Shown here one piece after another: positions 49,177 to 56,275 of a stretch of DNA of 64,000 nt. Source of the DNA: Clostridium fallax (GTDB lineage: Bacteria > Bacillota > Clostridia > Clostridiales > Clostridiaceae); the NCBI RefSeq assembly GCF_900129365.1, contig NZ_FQVM01000005.1:62001-126000 (forward strand), given 5' to 3'. The notes beneath the pieces were generated by a model that saw only the letters and a program-made list of their open reading frames with translations, searched no databases and had not been told where the DNA came from. The first letter of the stretch is position 1. Every line of letters starts with the position of its first letter. Both the position numbers and the translations under genes were made by a program.

Positions 49177-49602
49177 TTATCTTGTAAGTAGTTCTGCTAA
49201 TTCTTTTGCTTTTTGCAATTGTTCCTCTGTAGGTGATTCTTTAACTGCTAAGCTTCCAATAACATCAAATCCATAATCCTTCATTCGTTCAACCCATTCT
49301 TCCATGAATTTTCCGTCATCCCAACCATAAGATCCAAATAAAATTATTTTTTTGTTTTCCACAGGTAATAATTTAAATTGGCTTATAAAAGGTTCCATAT
49401 CATGCTGTTCTATTCTATTATTATCCATAGACGGACTTCCAAAAGCAACTGCGTCAGCCTCTAGGACATCTTCAACCTTTGCATCAGTAACATGTTTTAT
49501 AATAGCTTTTGCACCTAAAGACTCTATTTTTTCTCCTATAGCGCTTGCTAATACTTCAACATTACCACCATTGCTCCAATAAATTACTGATATTTTTTTC
49601 AT
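49177..49602 (-). CDS. Short-chain flavodoxin
   Basis: A 141-residue flavodoxin, an FMN electron carrier. The phosphate loop is a variant, ISVIYWSNGGNVEVLASAIG, where the more common T-x-T/S-G-N-T is replaced by W-S-N-G-G-N. FMN-loop regions are EADAVAFGSPSMDNNRIEQH and KKIILFGSYGWDDGKFMEEW with the expected Gly-Ser-Tyr-Gly-Trp. It stands just ahead of nifJ on the same strand, so it is a likely redox partner of the pyruvate:ferredoxin oxidoreductase. A Rex-like operator and a strong housekeeping promoter lie upstream, suggesting control by NADH/NAD status. Confidence 0.93.
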   Translation of the reverse strand: MKKISVIYWSNGGNVEVLASAIGEKIESLGAKAIIKHVTDAKVEDVLEADAVAFGSPSMDNNRIEQHDMEPFISQFKLLPVENKKIILFGSYGWDDGKFMEEWVERMKDYGFDVIGSLAVKESPTEEQLQKAKELAELLTR

Positions 49603-49621
49603 ATAAAAAGCACCTCTCTAC

Positions 49622-49639
49622 TTGTTAATAATTTAACAT
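49622..49639 (-). promoter_or_regulatory. Rex-like redox operator upstream of flavodoxin
   Basis: The plus strand reads TTGTTAATAATTTAACAT, which matches 13 of the 14 fixed positions of the Rex consensus TTGTTAA-N4-TTAACAA. It lies 20 bases upstream of the flavodoxin start and downstream of the promoter at 49683-49710, a position where a bound repressor could block elongation. Confidence 0.6.
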
Positions 49640-49682
49640 AACCCTATTTTTTGCCATTGGTTTTTACAGTAACTACATATTT

Positions 49683-49710
49683 ATTATACCCCATGAATTT
49701 TTTTTTGCAA
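49683..49710 (-). promoter_or_regulatory. Sigma-A promoter of flavodoxin
   Basis: Minus strand TTGCAA (49710-49705), a 16-base spacer, then TATAAT (49688-49683). The -10 is perfect and the -35 has four of six consensus bases. The predicted start near 49676 gives a leader of about 75 bases. Confidence 0.6.
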
Positions 49711-49929
49711 GTTTCATATATACGCTATTTCTCCAAATTCCTCTATTTTTTTAACATTATATATAATACATTTAAATATTTTAGCTCATTTTAGTTTTTA
49801 TATATTCTTTACAAACCCTATATATCTTTACATTATTAGAATTTTCTCAAAATTGCTCCTTTTTTCTATATACTTTATTTTCTTGAAATCACCTTCTAAT
49901 CCTGCTATCTAATTCTATAAAATAAAAAG
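49711..49929. other. AT-rich spacer between flavodoxin promoter and murG terminator
   Basis: No open frame, repeat, RNA gene or further promoter could be supported in this stretch. Confidence 0.5.
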
Positions 49930-49984
49930 AAAATAGCTATATAACTATATAATTAAATGATATATAGTTAACAAGCTATTTTAA
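49930..49984 (-). terminator. Probable terminator of murG
   Basis: An imperfect inverted repeat: AAAATAGCT plus TAACTATAT on the left pairs with ATATATAGTTA plus AGCTATTTT on the right, with a short internal bulge and an 8-base loop. It lies 27 bases past the murG stop and ends in an A/T-rich tract. The outer U-tract is weak. Confidence 0.55.
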
Positions 49985-50010
49985 CCCTTATAATTTATAA
50001 AAACCTTATA

Positions 50011-51084
50011 CTATTTTCTTATGGAATTTAATATTACATTTATGATATTATCGACTCCATTTCTACTTTTACTATTCTCCATATTTTTTATAAACTTTTC
50101 TTTATTATCTTTTAAATATTTTATTTTAGTCATAAAATCAGCATCAGTAAGATTTTCTTCTTCTATAACAATGCTATATCCACTTTTTTCAAAGGATTTT
50201 GCATTAAGAACTTGGTCTCCTCTTGATGCCTTTTTAGAAAGAGGAATCAAAATATTAGGCTTTTTTAGTGCTAAGATTTCAAATATAGAATTAGCCCCTG
50301 CTCTTGATACTAAGTAATCAGCTGCGTTTATTACATCTGGTAATTCTTCTCTTAAATATTCAAATTGTCTATACCCTTTAATGTTTTTTAAGTTTTTATC
50401 TAAATTTCCTTTACCGCAAAGATGGACTATATTAAATTTTAATAGTAGTTCTTTCAAATTATTTCTTATAGTATCATTTATTATTTTTGATCCTAAGCTT
50501 CCACCCATTACGAGAATAATATCTTTTTCCGTTTCAAAATTTAAAAATCTTCTACCATTATTTTTATTTCCTTCAAATAAACTTTCCCTAATTGGAGTAC
50601 CTGTAACAATTCCTTTATTCCCCTTTACAAGTTTCACACTTTCAGGAAAAGTTACACAAAGCTTATTACAAAAAGGTGATGCTAATTTATTTGCAAGTCC
50701 AGGAGTCATATCAGATTCATGAGATACCACTGGAATATTTCTCATTGATGCTGCAATAACTACTGGAACTGTTACAAAACCACCTTTTGAAAAAATTACA
50801 TCTGGTTTTTCTCTTCCTAATATTAAAAAAGCATCGCAAACACCTTTCATTACTTTAAAAGGATCTGTAAAATTTTTTATATCAAAATATCTTCTAAGTT
50901 TTCCTGATGATATTGAATAATATTCTATACCTTCTTTTTTTATTATATCCTTTTCTATTCCATCCTTACTTCCTATATACTTTATTTCAAACCCTGCCTT
51001 TTTAAGCTTAGGTACTAAAGCCAAATTTGGTGTAACATGACCAGCTGAACCTCCACCAGTCATTATTATTTTATATCTATTCAA
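50011..51084 (-). CDS. murG: MurG-type UDP-GlcNAc:lipid I glycosyltransferase
   Basis: MurG adds GlcNAc to lipid I at the inner membrane face, giving lipid II for peptidoglycan. About 357 residues in a GT-B fold: KIIMTGGGSAGHVTPNLALV, KPDVIFSKGGFVTVPVVIAA, VVSHESDMTPGLANKLA, ILVMGGSLGSKIINDTIRNN, VINAADYLVSRAGANSIFEI followed by LALKKPNILIPLSK. The HESDMTPGLANK word is the clostridial variant of HEQNAVPG. The frame extends to an ATG at 51111, but a TTG at 51084 lies eight bases after AAAGGGG and begins the conserved NRYKIIMTGGG, so it is chosen. It is monocistronic here, outside the division/cell wall cluster; a second copy elsewhere is possible. Confidence 0.9.
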   Translation of the reverse strand: MNRYKIIMTGGGSAGHVTPNLALVPKLKKAGFEIKYIGSKDGIEKDIIKKEGIEYYSISSGKLRRYFDIKNFTDPFKVMKGVCDAFLILGREKPDVIFSKGGFVTVPVVIAASMRNIPVVSHESDMTPGLANKLASPFCNKLCVTFPESVKLVKGNKGIVTGTPIRESLFEGNKNNGRRFLNFETEKDIILVMGGSLGSKIINDTIRNNLKELLLKFNIVHLCGKGNLDKNLKNIKGYRQFEYLREELPDVINAADYLVSRAGANSIFEILALKKPNILIPLSKKASRGDQVLNAKSFEKSGYSIVIEEENLTDADFMTKIKYLKDNKEKFIKNMENSKSRNGVDNIINVILNSIRK

Positions 51085-51321
51085 ACTAAACATCCCCTTT
51101 ATAAAAATCAATAATTTTATTTATATAATTATAACTTATTTTCTATAAAAATTATCTTATATTATCAAACACATTTAATTATATTCTAAATATTATTTTT
51201 TTTGCAATGGAATTATTATTAAAGAGGATTATTTTTCTATATCGTCCATCAATTATATAAAATAAAATTTATTTAAAAGGACAATATAATATTACAAAAA
51301 TAATTAAGGAGGTGCTTAAAA

Positions 51322-51501
51322 ATGGCACAAAAATTAGTACCAGAAGCTAAGAATGGATTATCAAAATTCAAAATGGAAATCGCAAAAGAAATGGGAGTTC
51401 CATTTACAGATTATAATGGAGAATTAAGCTCAAAACAATGCGGTAGCGTTGGTGGAGAAATGGTTAAAAGAATGGTTGAGCAATACGAAAAAGGACTATA
51501 A
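51322..51501 (+). CDS. Alpha/beta-type small acid-soluble spore protein
   Basis: A 59-residue protein: MAQKLVPEAKNGLSKFKMEI, AKEMGVPFTDYNGELSSKQC and GSVGGEMVKRMVEQYEKGL. It has the two SASP motifs: KMEIAKEMGV, containing the site cut by the germination protease GPR (after Glu in MEIA), and GSVGGEMVKRMVEQYE, the conserved DNA-binding C-terminal helix. Such proteins coat and protect spore DNA and are later degraded for amino acids. AAGGAGGTG lies eight bases ahead of the ATG. It is the only convincing plus-strand gene in the window and stands alone. A sigma-G promoter is expected upstream, but I could not find a convincing one. One cysteine (SKQCGS) replaces the more usual residue. Confidence 0.95.
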   Translation: MAQKLVPEAKNGLSKFKMEIAKEMGVPFTDYNGELSSKQCGSVGGEMVKRMVEQYEKGL

Positions 51502-51546
51502 TATTTATATTCCTTTCTATAATTAAACTAAATTTATATAATTATA

Positions 51547-51607
51547 TTTAAGAAGATAAAATCTATATAAATATATTAATATATTTATACAATTAAGACT
51601 TCTTAAA
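51547..51607 (+). terminator. Possible first terminator hairpin after the spore protein
   Basis: TTTAAGAAG (51547-51555) and CTTCTTAAA (51599-51607) form a 9-base stem around a second AT palindrome, but no T-run follows. It may be a stabilising 3' hairpin rather than the terminator itself. Confidence 0.35.
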
Positions 51608-51630
51608 AAGTAAAATATTATTTTAAGAGT

Positions 51631-51684
51631 AAAGGGAGCATCTTAAAATGAATTTTATCATTAAAAGATGCTCTCTTTTATTTA
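51631..51684 (+). terminator. Terminator of the spore protein gene
   Basis: AAAGGGAGCATCTT (51631-51644) pairs with AAGATGCTCTCTTT (51665-51678), one G-U pair included, and is followed on the plus strand by TTATTTAAT. It lies 130 bases past the stop codon. It could also act weakly in the other direction for the gene ending at 51757. Confidence 0.75.
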
Positions 51685-51756
51685 ATATATTTTTTTAATA
51701 AATAAACAAACCATAAAATTTTTAATTTATAAGGACTTTAATTTAATATGTAAAAC

Positions 51757-52509
51757 TTATTTATTTCCTATCTTGTTATCACTATTTGATAAATTATATT
51801 CACATCTATTGCCGATACATTGCTTATTATATTTTGAATATCCACAAAATATTTTATCTGACTTTCCAATTAAAGTTATACTAAAATTTTCTTCTAAAAA
51901 TTTATTAGTTTCTGTTATTGCTGTATAAACAGATCTTTTGCAGCAACGTGGGCCACCCATCTTTGCTAAATGAATTAAAATCCTACCAGTTATTTCATTA
52001 CACTTAGCCCAACTATCTTCTGAAAGAGGTGTAGATTCTGTCATTATACTCATAAATATGCCTGCCCCTACTGCTGCACCACAATTTCCATAATATCCAC
52101 AAGAACCACCTGGAATTGTCATTGCTCTAGTTTTAGCAATAGCTATCTTTCCCTTTTTCTTTTCTTTTTCACCTATTCTATTAAAATAACTACACAATAA
52201 AGCTGCTGGAACTAAAAAATGATGTTCTGGTCCATGCATATTTATTTTTTTATTATTCATTAAATTTTCGCAAATATCTAATGGATTTAATTCATCACTA
52301 TTTACACAGTATTCTTCTATTAAAGAATATCCATCTTTTCCATGACATTTATCACAAACAAAATGTCCATTTTTACAGGAAACATTAGTTATAAATTCTT
52401 TTTTACAATAATAACAAACTGCAATTTCATTATTCTGCTTATAAACCAATTCCTCTCCACATACCATACAATCCATATTAGGTTTGTTTTTTAATTTTAT
52501 TATTTCCAT
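51757..52509 (-). CDS. DUF5714 protein with zinc-ribbon-like N-terminus and C-GCAxxG-like motif
   Basis: A 250-residue protein of the DUF5714 type. Residues about 14-60 hold Cys pairs of a zinc-ribbon kind (DCMVCGEELVYKQ, VCYYCKKEF, CKNGHFVCDKCHGKDG). The main domain has HGPEHHFLVPAALLCSYFNR and PGGSCGYYGNCGAAVGAGIF, where CGAAVGAG resembles the GCAxxG core of C-GCAxxG-C-C redox proteins. It also has MGGPRCCKRSVYTAITETNK with a Cys-Cys pair and a final CGYSKYNKQCIGNRC cluster. About 17 cysteines in a cytoplasmic protein imply metal or Fe-S binding or thiol chemistry; the activity is unknown. It lies 27 bases after recJ and probably shares its transcript. Confidence 0.8.
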   Translation of the reverse strand: MEIIKLKNKPNMDCMVCGEELVYKQNNEIAVCYYCKKEFITNVSCKNGHFVCDKCHGKDGYSLIEEYCVNSDELNPLDICENLMNNKKINMHGPEHHFLVPAALLCSYFNRIGEKEKKKGKIAIAKTRAMTIPGGSCGYYGNCGAAVGAGIFMSIMTESTPLSEDSWAKCNEITGRILIHLAKMGGPRCCKRSVYTAITETNKFLEENFSITLIGKSDKIFCGYSKYNKQCIGNRCEYNLSNSDNKIGNK

Positions 52510-52536
52510 AATAATTCTCTCCCTTATAAATAGTAA

Positions 52537-54312
52537 CTATAACCTTAAGTTTTTAACTACAAGTTGAATATTCCTATTTCCATTAAATTCATTAATTTGA
52601 GGATAAAATATAAAATCCATATAGAAACTACAATAACTAGTATTTATAATTTCATTAAACCTCTCTTCTCCAAATTTTTCAATATATAAATTTTTAAAAC
52701 TTTGGAATCTATCAAAGGAAATACAATCTATATAATTATTACTATCATTTATTTTACATCTAAACTTTACTATATTTTTTTCTTTTCCTAAAAGCCAAAC
52801 TCTTTTAACCTCTACACCTTTTGCTCCAAATATAGGTGATGGGTTTCCTTTACCAAAAGGTTCTAATAAATTTATAAACTTTATTAAATTTTCATCTATG
52901 TTTTTTAATGATAAAGGTAAATCTATTCTTATCTTATACATTAAATCCTCTTCTGTTAAAGTACAATTATCTAAAAGCTTCTTTCTTAATTTTTCAATAG
53001 CATTTTTCTCTAGAGAAAGTCCTGCTGCCATAGGATGCCCACCAAACTTACTCATAAGATCTTTGCATTTTGATAGTTCATAAAACATATCATATTCTTC
53101 AATAGATCTACCAGATCCTTTAGGCATATCCTTTCCCTTAGTTATCACTATAGAAGGCACATTATATCTTTCTCTAATTCTTCCTGCTACTATCCCTGCA
53201 ATACTTTCATGAACATAATCATTATATATTAGAAGAACCTTATCTTCTTCCATTTTATTTCTTTCTATTTGTTCAATTATTTGTTCTACACTTTCCGTAG
53301 TTAAATCCTGTCTTTTTTTATTAAGTTCATAAAGCTCTTTTGCAAGATTTTCTGCCTTATTTTCATCTTGTGTTATTAAAAGCTCAACAGATAAATCTGC
53401 TGTTTCAAGTCTACCAGTTGCATTTATACAAGGTCCTATAACAAATCCTAAATGATATGCAGATATTTTTTTATTGGCTAAATTTGTAGCTTTTATTAAA
53501 GCTTTTAATCCTAAATTTTCAGTAGAATTAATTAACTTTAGACCTTCTTTTACAATAATTCTATTTTCATCTATCAAGTCAACTACATCACATACTGTTG
53601 CTATAGCACAATATTCTATAAGCTTAGTCCATTTTTCTTTAGGAGTTTTTAATCTATCAAAAAGACACTTAGAAAACTTTAAGGCTACTCCAGCTCCACA
53701 AATCTTTTTAAAAGGATAACCGCAATCTTTTCTTTTAGGATTTATAATTGCATCTCCATTAGGAATAAAAAATTCCTTCTCTCCCTCTTCATTTTCTTTA
53801 AAAGGAATATCATGATGATCTGTAATAACTACTTGAAACCCCAATTCTTTGGCATAATTTATTTCATCAAAGGCAGCAATACCATTATCACAAGTTATTA
53901 TAACTTCATATCCCTCTTCTTTTAAAATTTTTATTCTATTACTATTCATTCCATAGCCTTCATCTTCTCTATTAGGAATATAATAGTTAAAATTAGCTCC
54001 ACACTCTTTTAAAGTTTTATATAAAATTACAGTACTTATAACTCCATCACAATCATAATCACCATAGATTATAATTTTCTTTTTTAATTTTATAGCCTCT
54101 TCTATTATAGAGATACCTTTATCCATATCCTTCATCATATTTCCAGAATATAAGTCCTCTATATCTCCAAACAAAAATCTTTTAACGTCTTTTTCTTCCT
54201 CTATACCCCTATTAACAAGAAGTCTTGCAATAAAAGGTGAAATATTACATTTCTCTACTATTCTTTTTATTTTCTTTTCACTTTTCCCTATAAGTAACCA
54301 TTTTTCCTTCAT
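52537..54312 (-). CDS. recJ: Single-stranded-DNA-specific exonuclease RecJ
   Basis: RecJ degrades single-stranded DNA 5' to 3' in recombination and repair. The 591-residue protein has the DHH phosphoesterase motifs IIIYGDYDCDGVISTVILYK, ITCDNGIAAFDEI, VVITDHHDIPF and INPKRKDCGYPFKKICGAGV; the DHHA1 domain (LLIYNDYVHESIAGIVAGRI, GKDMPKGSGRSIEEYDMFYE, KFGGHPMAAGLSLEKNAIEK); and a C-terminal OB-fold from about 450 (LEPFGKGNPSPIFGAKGVEV). Its length matches the family. It is 12 bases after the M16 peptidase gene. Confidence 0.96.
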   Translation of the reverse strand: MKEKWLLIGKSEKKIKRIVEKCNISPFIARLLVNRGIEEEKDVKRFLFGDIEDLYSGNMMKDMDKGISIIEEAIKLKKKIIIYGDYDCDGVISTVILYKTLKECGANFNYYIPNREDEGYGMNSNRIKILKEEGYEVIITCDNGIAAFDEINYAKELGFQVVITDHHDIPFKENEEGEKEFFIPNGDAIINPKRKDCGYPFKKICGAGVALKFSKCLFDRLKTPKEKWTKLIEYCAIATVCDVVDLIDENRIIVKEGLKLINSTENLGLKALIKATNLANKKISAYHLGFVIGPCINATGRLETADLSVELLITQDENKAENLAKELYELNKKRQDLTTESVEQIIEQIERNKMEEDKVLLIYNDYVHESIAGIVAGRIRERYNVPSIVITKGKDMPKGSGRSIEEYDMFYELSKCKDLMSKFGGHPMAAGLSLEKNAIEKLRKKLLDNCTLTEEDLMYKIRIDLPLSLKNIDENLIKFINLLEPFGKGNPSPIFGAKGVEVKRVWLLGKEKNIVKFRCKINDSNNYIDCISFDRFQSFKNLYIEKFGEERFNEIINTSYCSFYMDFIFYPQINEFNGNRNIQLVVKNLRL

Positions 54313-54324
54313 TAGTTACCACCT

Positions 54325-55545
54325 TTACTTTAAAATTTGTATTGTATCTTCTTTTAAAATCTTATTAATTGTTTTTTCTACTAAATCTATATCTACAAAA
54401 ATCTTTTCTAATAGTTCATCTTCTAGTATAGAACAATCACTATACATTATTTCATATATAGTTAATCTATTAGCTAATACTATACTCTTTTCTAAATCTA
54501 ATGCTCTTTTTAATTTTAATCTTTTTTTCAGTAAATTAAAATTTTCATGGGAAATTATTTTAGAAAACTCTAGGCTCTCCCTCTTTACCCTTTTTATTAA
54601 GTGAGAGACCTTTAAAATATTTTCTTTACTAGAACTACAATATATTATAAATTCTTTTATTCCTTTTTCATTTTTTATATAACTACCTACATCATAAGCT
54701 AAACCATTTTTGCTTCTTATCTCATCATAAAGCTTTGAGCTAACTCCTTCTCCAAACCACATATTAAATAATTTTAGAGCCTCTATTTCTTCAATATTTA
54801 AATGAGATATATCATATACAAATATAATTTTTGAACCTTTAAATCCTAAAATTTCTTTTTCAAAAGTTCCTTTCTTGTTATCTTCGTATGTAATGTTTAG
54901 AGGTAGCTTTTTATTTACCTTTTTTGTAATCTTACCAAAGACTTCATATATTTTATCATAAACATCTTCTAAAGGAATAGAAGTTACAACAGACACTACT
55001 AAATTAGTTGATATATAAAATTCATTATAAAATCTTTTTAATTCATCTATAGTGATATTTTTTATACTTTCTTCAGTTCCTATTATTATTTCCTTAATTC
55101 TTCTTTTTGAAAAGGAATTATAAAAAACTTCATCTTCACATAATTGATCTAAATCTTCTTTCCATTCTCTACACTCTTCTAATATAACAGAAATTTCTTC
55201 TTTAAATCCTGTTTCTTTTAATGAAGGATTTAGTATTATATCTCCATAAAGTCTTAATCCCTCATAAAAATCATCATTAGTAATTGTTCCATAATAAATA
55301 ACATATGGAAAATTAGTCATTGCATTATTAAATCCAAAAAGTCTATCACAATCCTTATTTATTTCATCTTCACTTTTAGTTTTTGTTCCCTTAAAAACCA
55401 TATGTTCTAAGGCATGGGCAACACCTAAATTATATCCATCTTCACTATTTGCTCCAGCCTCTAATCCTATTGAAAAAGAGGTTATCTCTCCTTCTCTATA
55501 TTTATATATAAATCTAACTCCGTTATCTAAAACAAATTTTTTCAT
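54325..55545 (-). CDS. M16 family metallopeptidase
   Basis: A 406-residue zinc peptidase of the pitrilysin/processing-peptidase family. The inverted zinc motif HxxEH is in LGVAHALEHMVFKGTKTKSE, and the distal Glu ligand lies in SVILEECREW about 75 residues later. The second, non-catalytic M16 half follows (GFKGSKIIFVYDISHLN, FGEGVSSKLYDEIRSKNGLA followed by YDVGSYI). Homologues in Firmicutes are often near genes for signal-peptide-free exported factors or DNA repair; the substrate is unknown. It lies ahead of recJ by 12 bases, so the pair is probably one operon. Confidence 0.93.
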   Translation of the reverse strand: MKKFVLDNGVRFIYKYREGEITSFSIGLEAGANSEDGYNLGVAHALEHMVFKGTKTKSEDEINKDCDRLFGFNNAMTNFPYVIYYGTITNDDFYEGLRLYGDIILNPSLKETGFKEEISVILEECREWKEDLDQLCEDEVFYNSFSKRRIKEIIIGTEESIKNITIDELKRFYNEFYISTNLVVSVVTSIPLEDVYDKIYEVFGKITKKVNKKLPLNITYEDNKKGTFEKEILGFKGSKIIFVYDISHLNIEEIEALKLFNMWFGEGVSSKLYDEIRSKNGLAYDVGSYIKNEKGIKEFIIYCSSSKENILKVSHLIKRVKRESLEFSKIISHENFNLLKKRLKLKRALDLEKSIVLANRLTIYEIMYSDCSILEDELLEKIFVDIDLVEKTINKILKEDTIQILK

Positions 55546-55631
55546 ATTTTTCTCCTAATAAAATTATTCTTTTTATAAATTTATATAATAAAAGACTATT
55601 TAAATATATACCCTTTAAAATATTATAACTT

Positions 55632-55677
55632 AAAAAAGAAGTATCTCTTGATGAAACCTCAGCAAAAGACACTTCTT
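55632..55677 (-). terminator. Terminator of the mnmH-parE-parC-DJ-1 operon
   Basis: AAGAAGTATCT and AGACACTTCTT form an 11-base stem with one mismatch, and on the minus strand TTTTTTAAG follows. It lies about 30 bases past the DJ-1-like gene. Confidence 0.8.
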
Positions 55678-55706
55678 ATTATATTACAAATTAATTTATT
55701 TAGTAA

Positions 55707-56264
55707 TTATTTTATTAAATCCTTAACTAACATACCTTCATATAAATTTTCTGCTTCTCTTTTATATCCAAAGTAATTTAAAATTTCATAAGCAAAAAGC
55801 ATAGCAGTAGCTGGTCCCCTAGATGTTATTATATTTCCATCTCTGACTACTAAATCTTCTTTATATAAACAATTTCCTAGTTGTTCTTCAAATCCTGGAT
55901 AAGAAGTTATAGCCTTACCTTCTGTTAATCCTGCTTCACTTAAAACTATAGGAGCTGCACAAATAGCAGCTATAAGTTTATCTTTCTTATTATAATCTCT
56001 AATTAAATTCAATACTTTTTCACTATCTCTTAAATTAGTAGCTCCTGGAAGACCTCCTGGTAAAATTACGCCATCATAATCTTTAACAGATTCATTATCA
56101 ATAGAAATGTCTGCTATTACTTTAATATCATGAGTTCCTCTAACCTCTTTTTCTTCTAATGTACACATACTACATTTTACATTAGCTCTTCTAAGAATAT
56201 CTACTACAGTAAGAGCCTCAATTTCTTCAAAACCATCAGCTAACATTACTAATAATTTTTTCAT
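55707..56264 (-). CDS. DJ-1/PfpI family protein
   Basis: A 185-residue protein of the DJ-1/ThiJ/PfpI superfamily. It has KKLLVMLADGFEEIEALTVV at the start, with the conserved Glu in FEEIEA; VILPGGLPGATNLRDSEKVL; and the nucleophile elbow LIAAICAAPIVLSEAGLTEG with the reactive Cys, plus TSYPGFEEQ. Family members act as glyoxalases, deglycases, chaperones or proteases; the exact activity is undetermined. It is 11 bases after parC and closes the operon, an unusual partner for a topoisomerase. Confidence 0.92.
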   Translation of the reverse strand: MKKLLVMLADGFEEIEALTVVDILRRANVKCSMCTLEEKEVRGTHDIKVIADISIDNESVKDYDGVILPGGLPGATNLRDSEKVLNLIRDYNKKDKLIAAICAAPIVLSEAGLTEGKAITSYPGFEEQLGNCLYKEDLVVRDGNIITSRGPATAMLFAYEILNYFGYKREAENLYEGMLVKDLIK

Positions 56265-56275
56265 TTCAATCCCTC

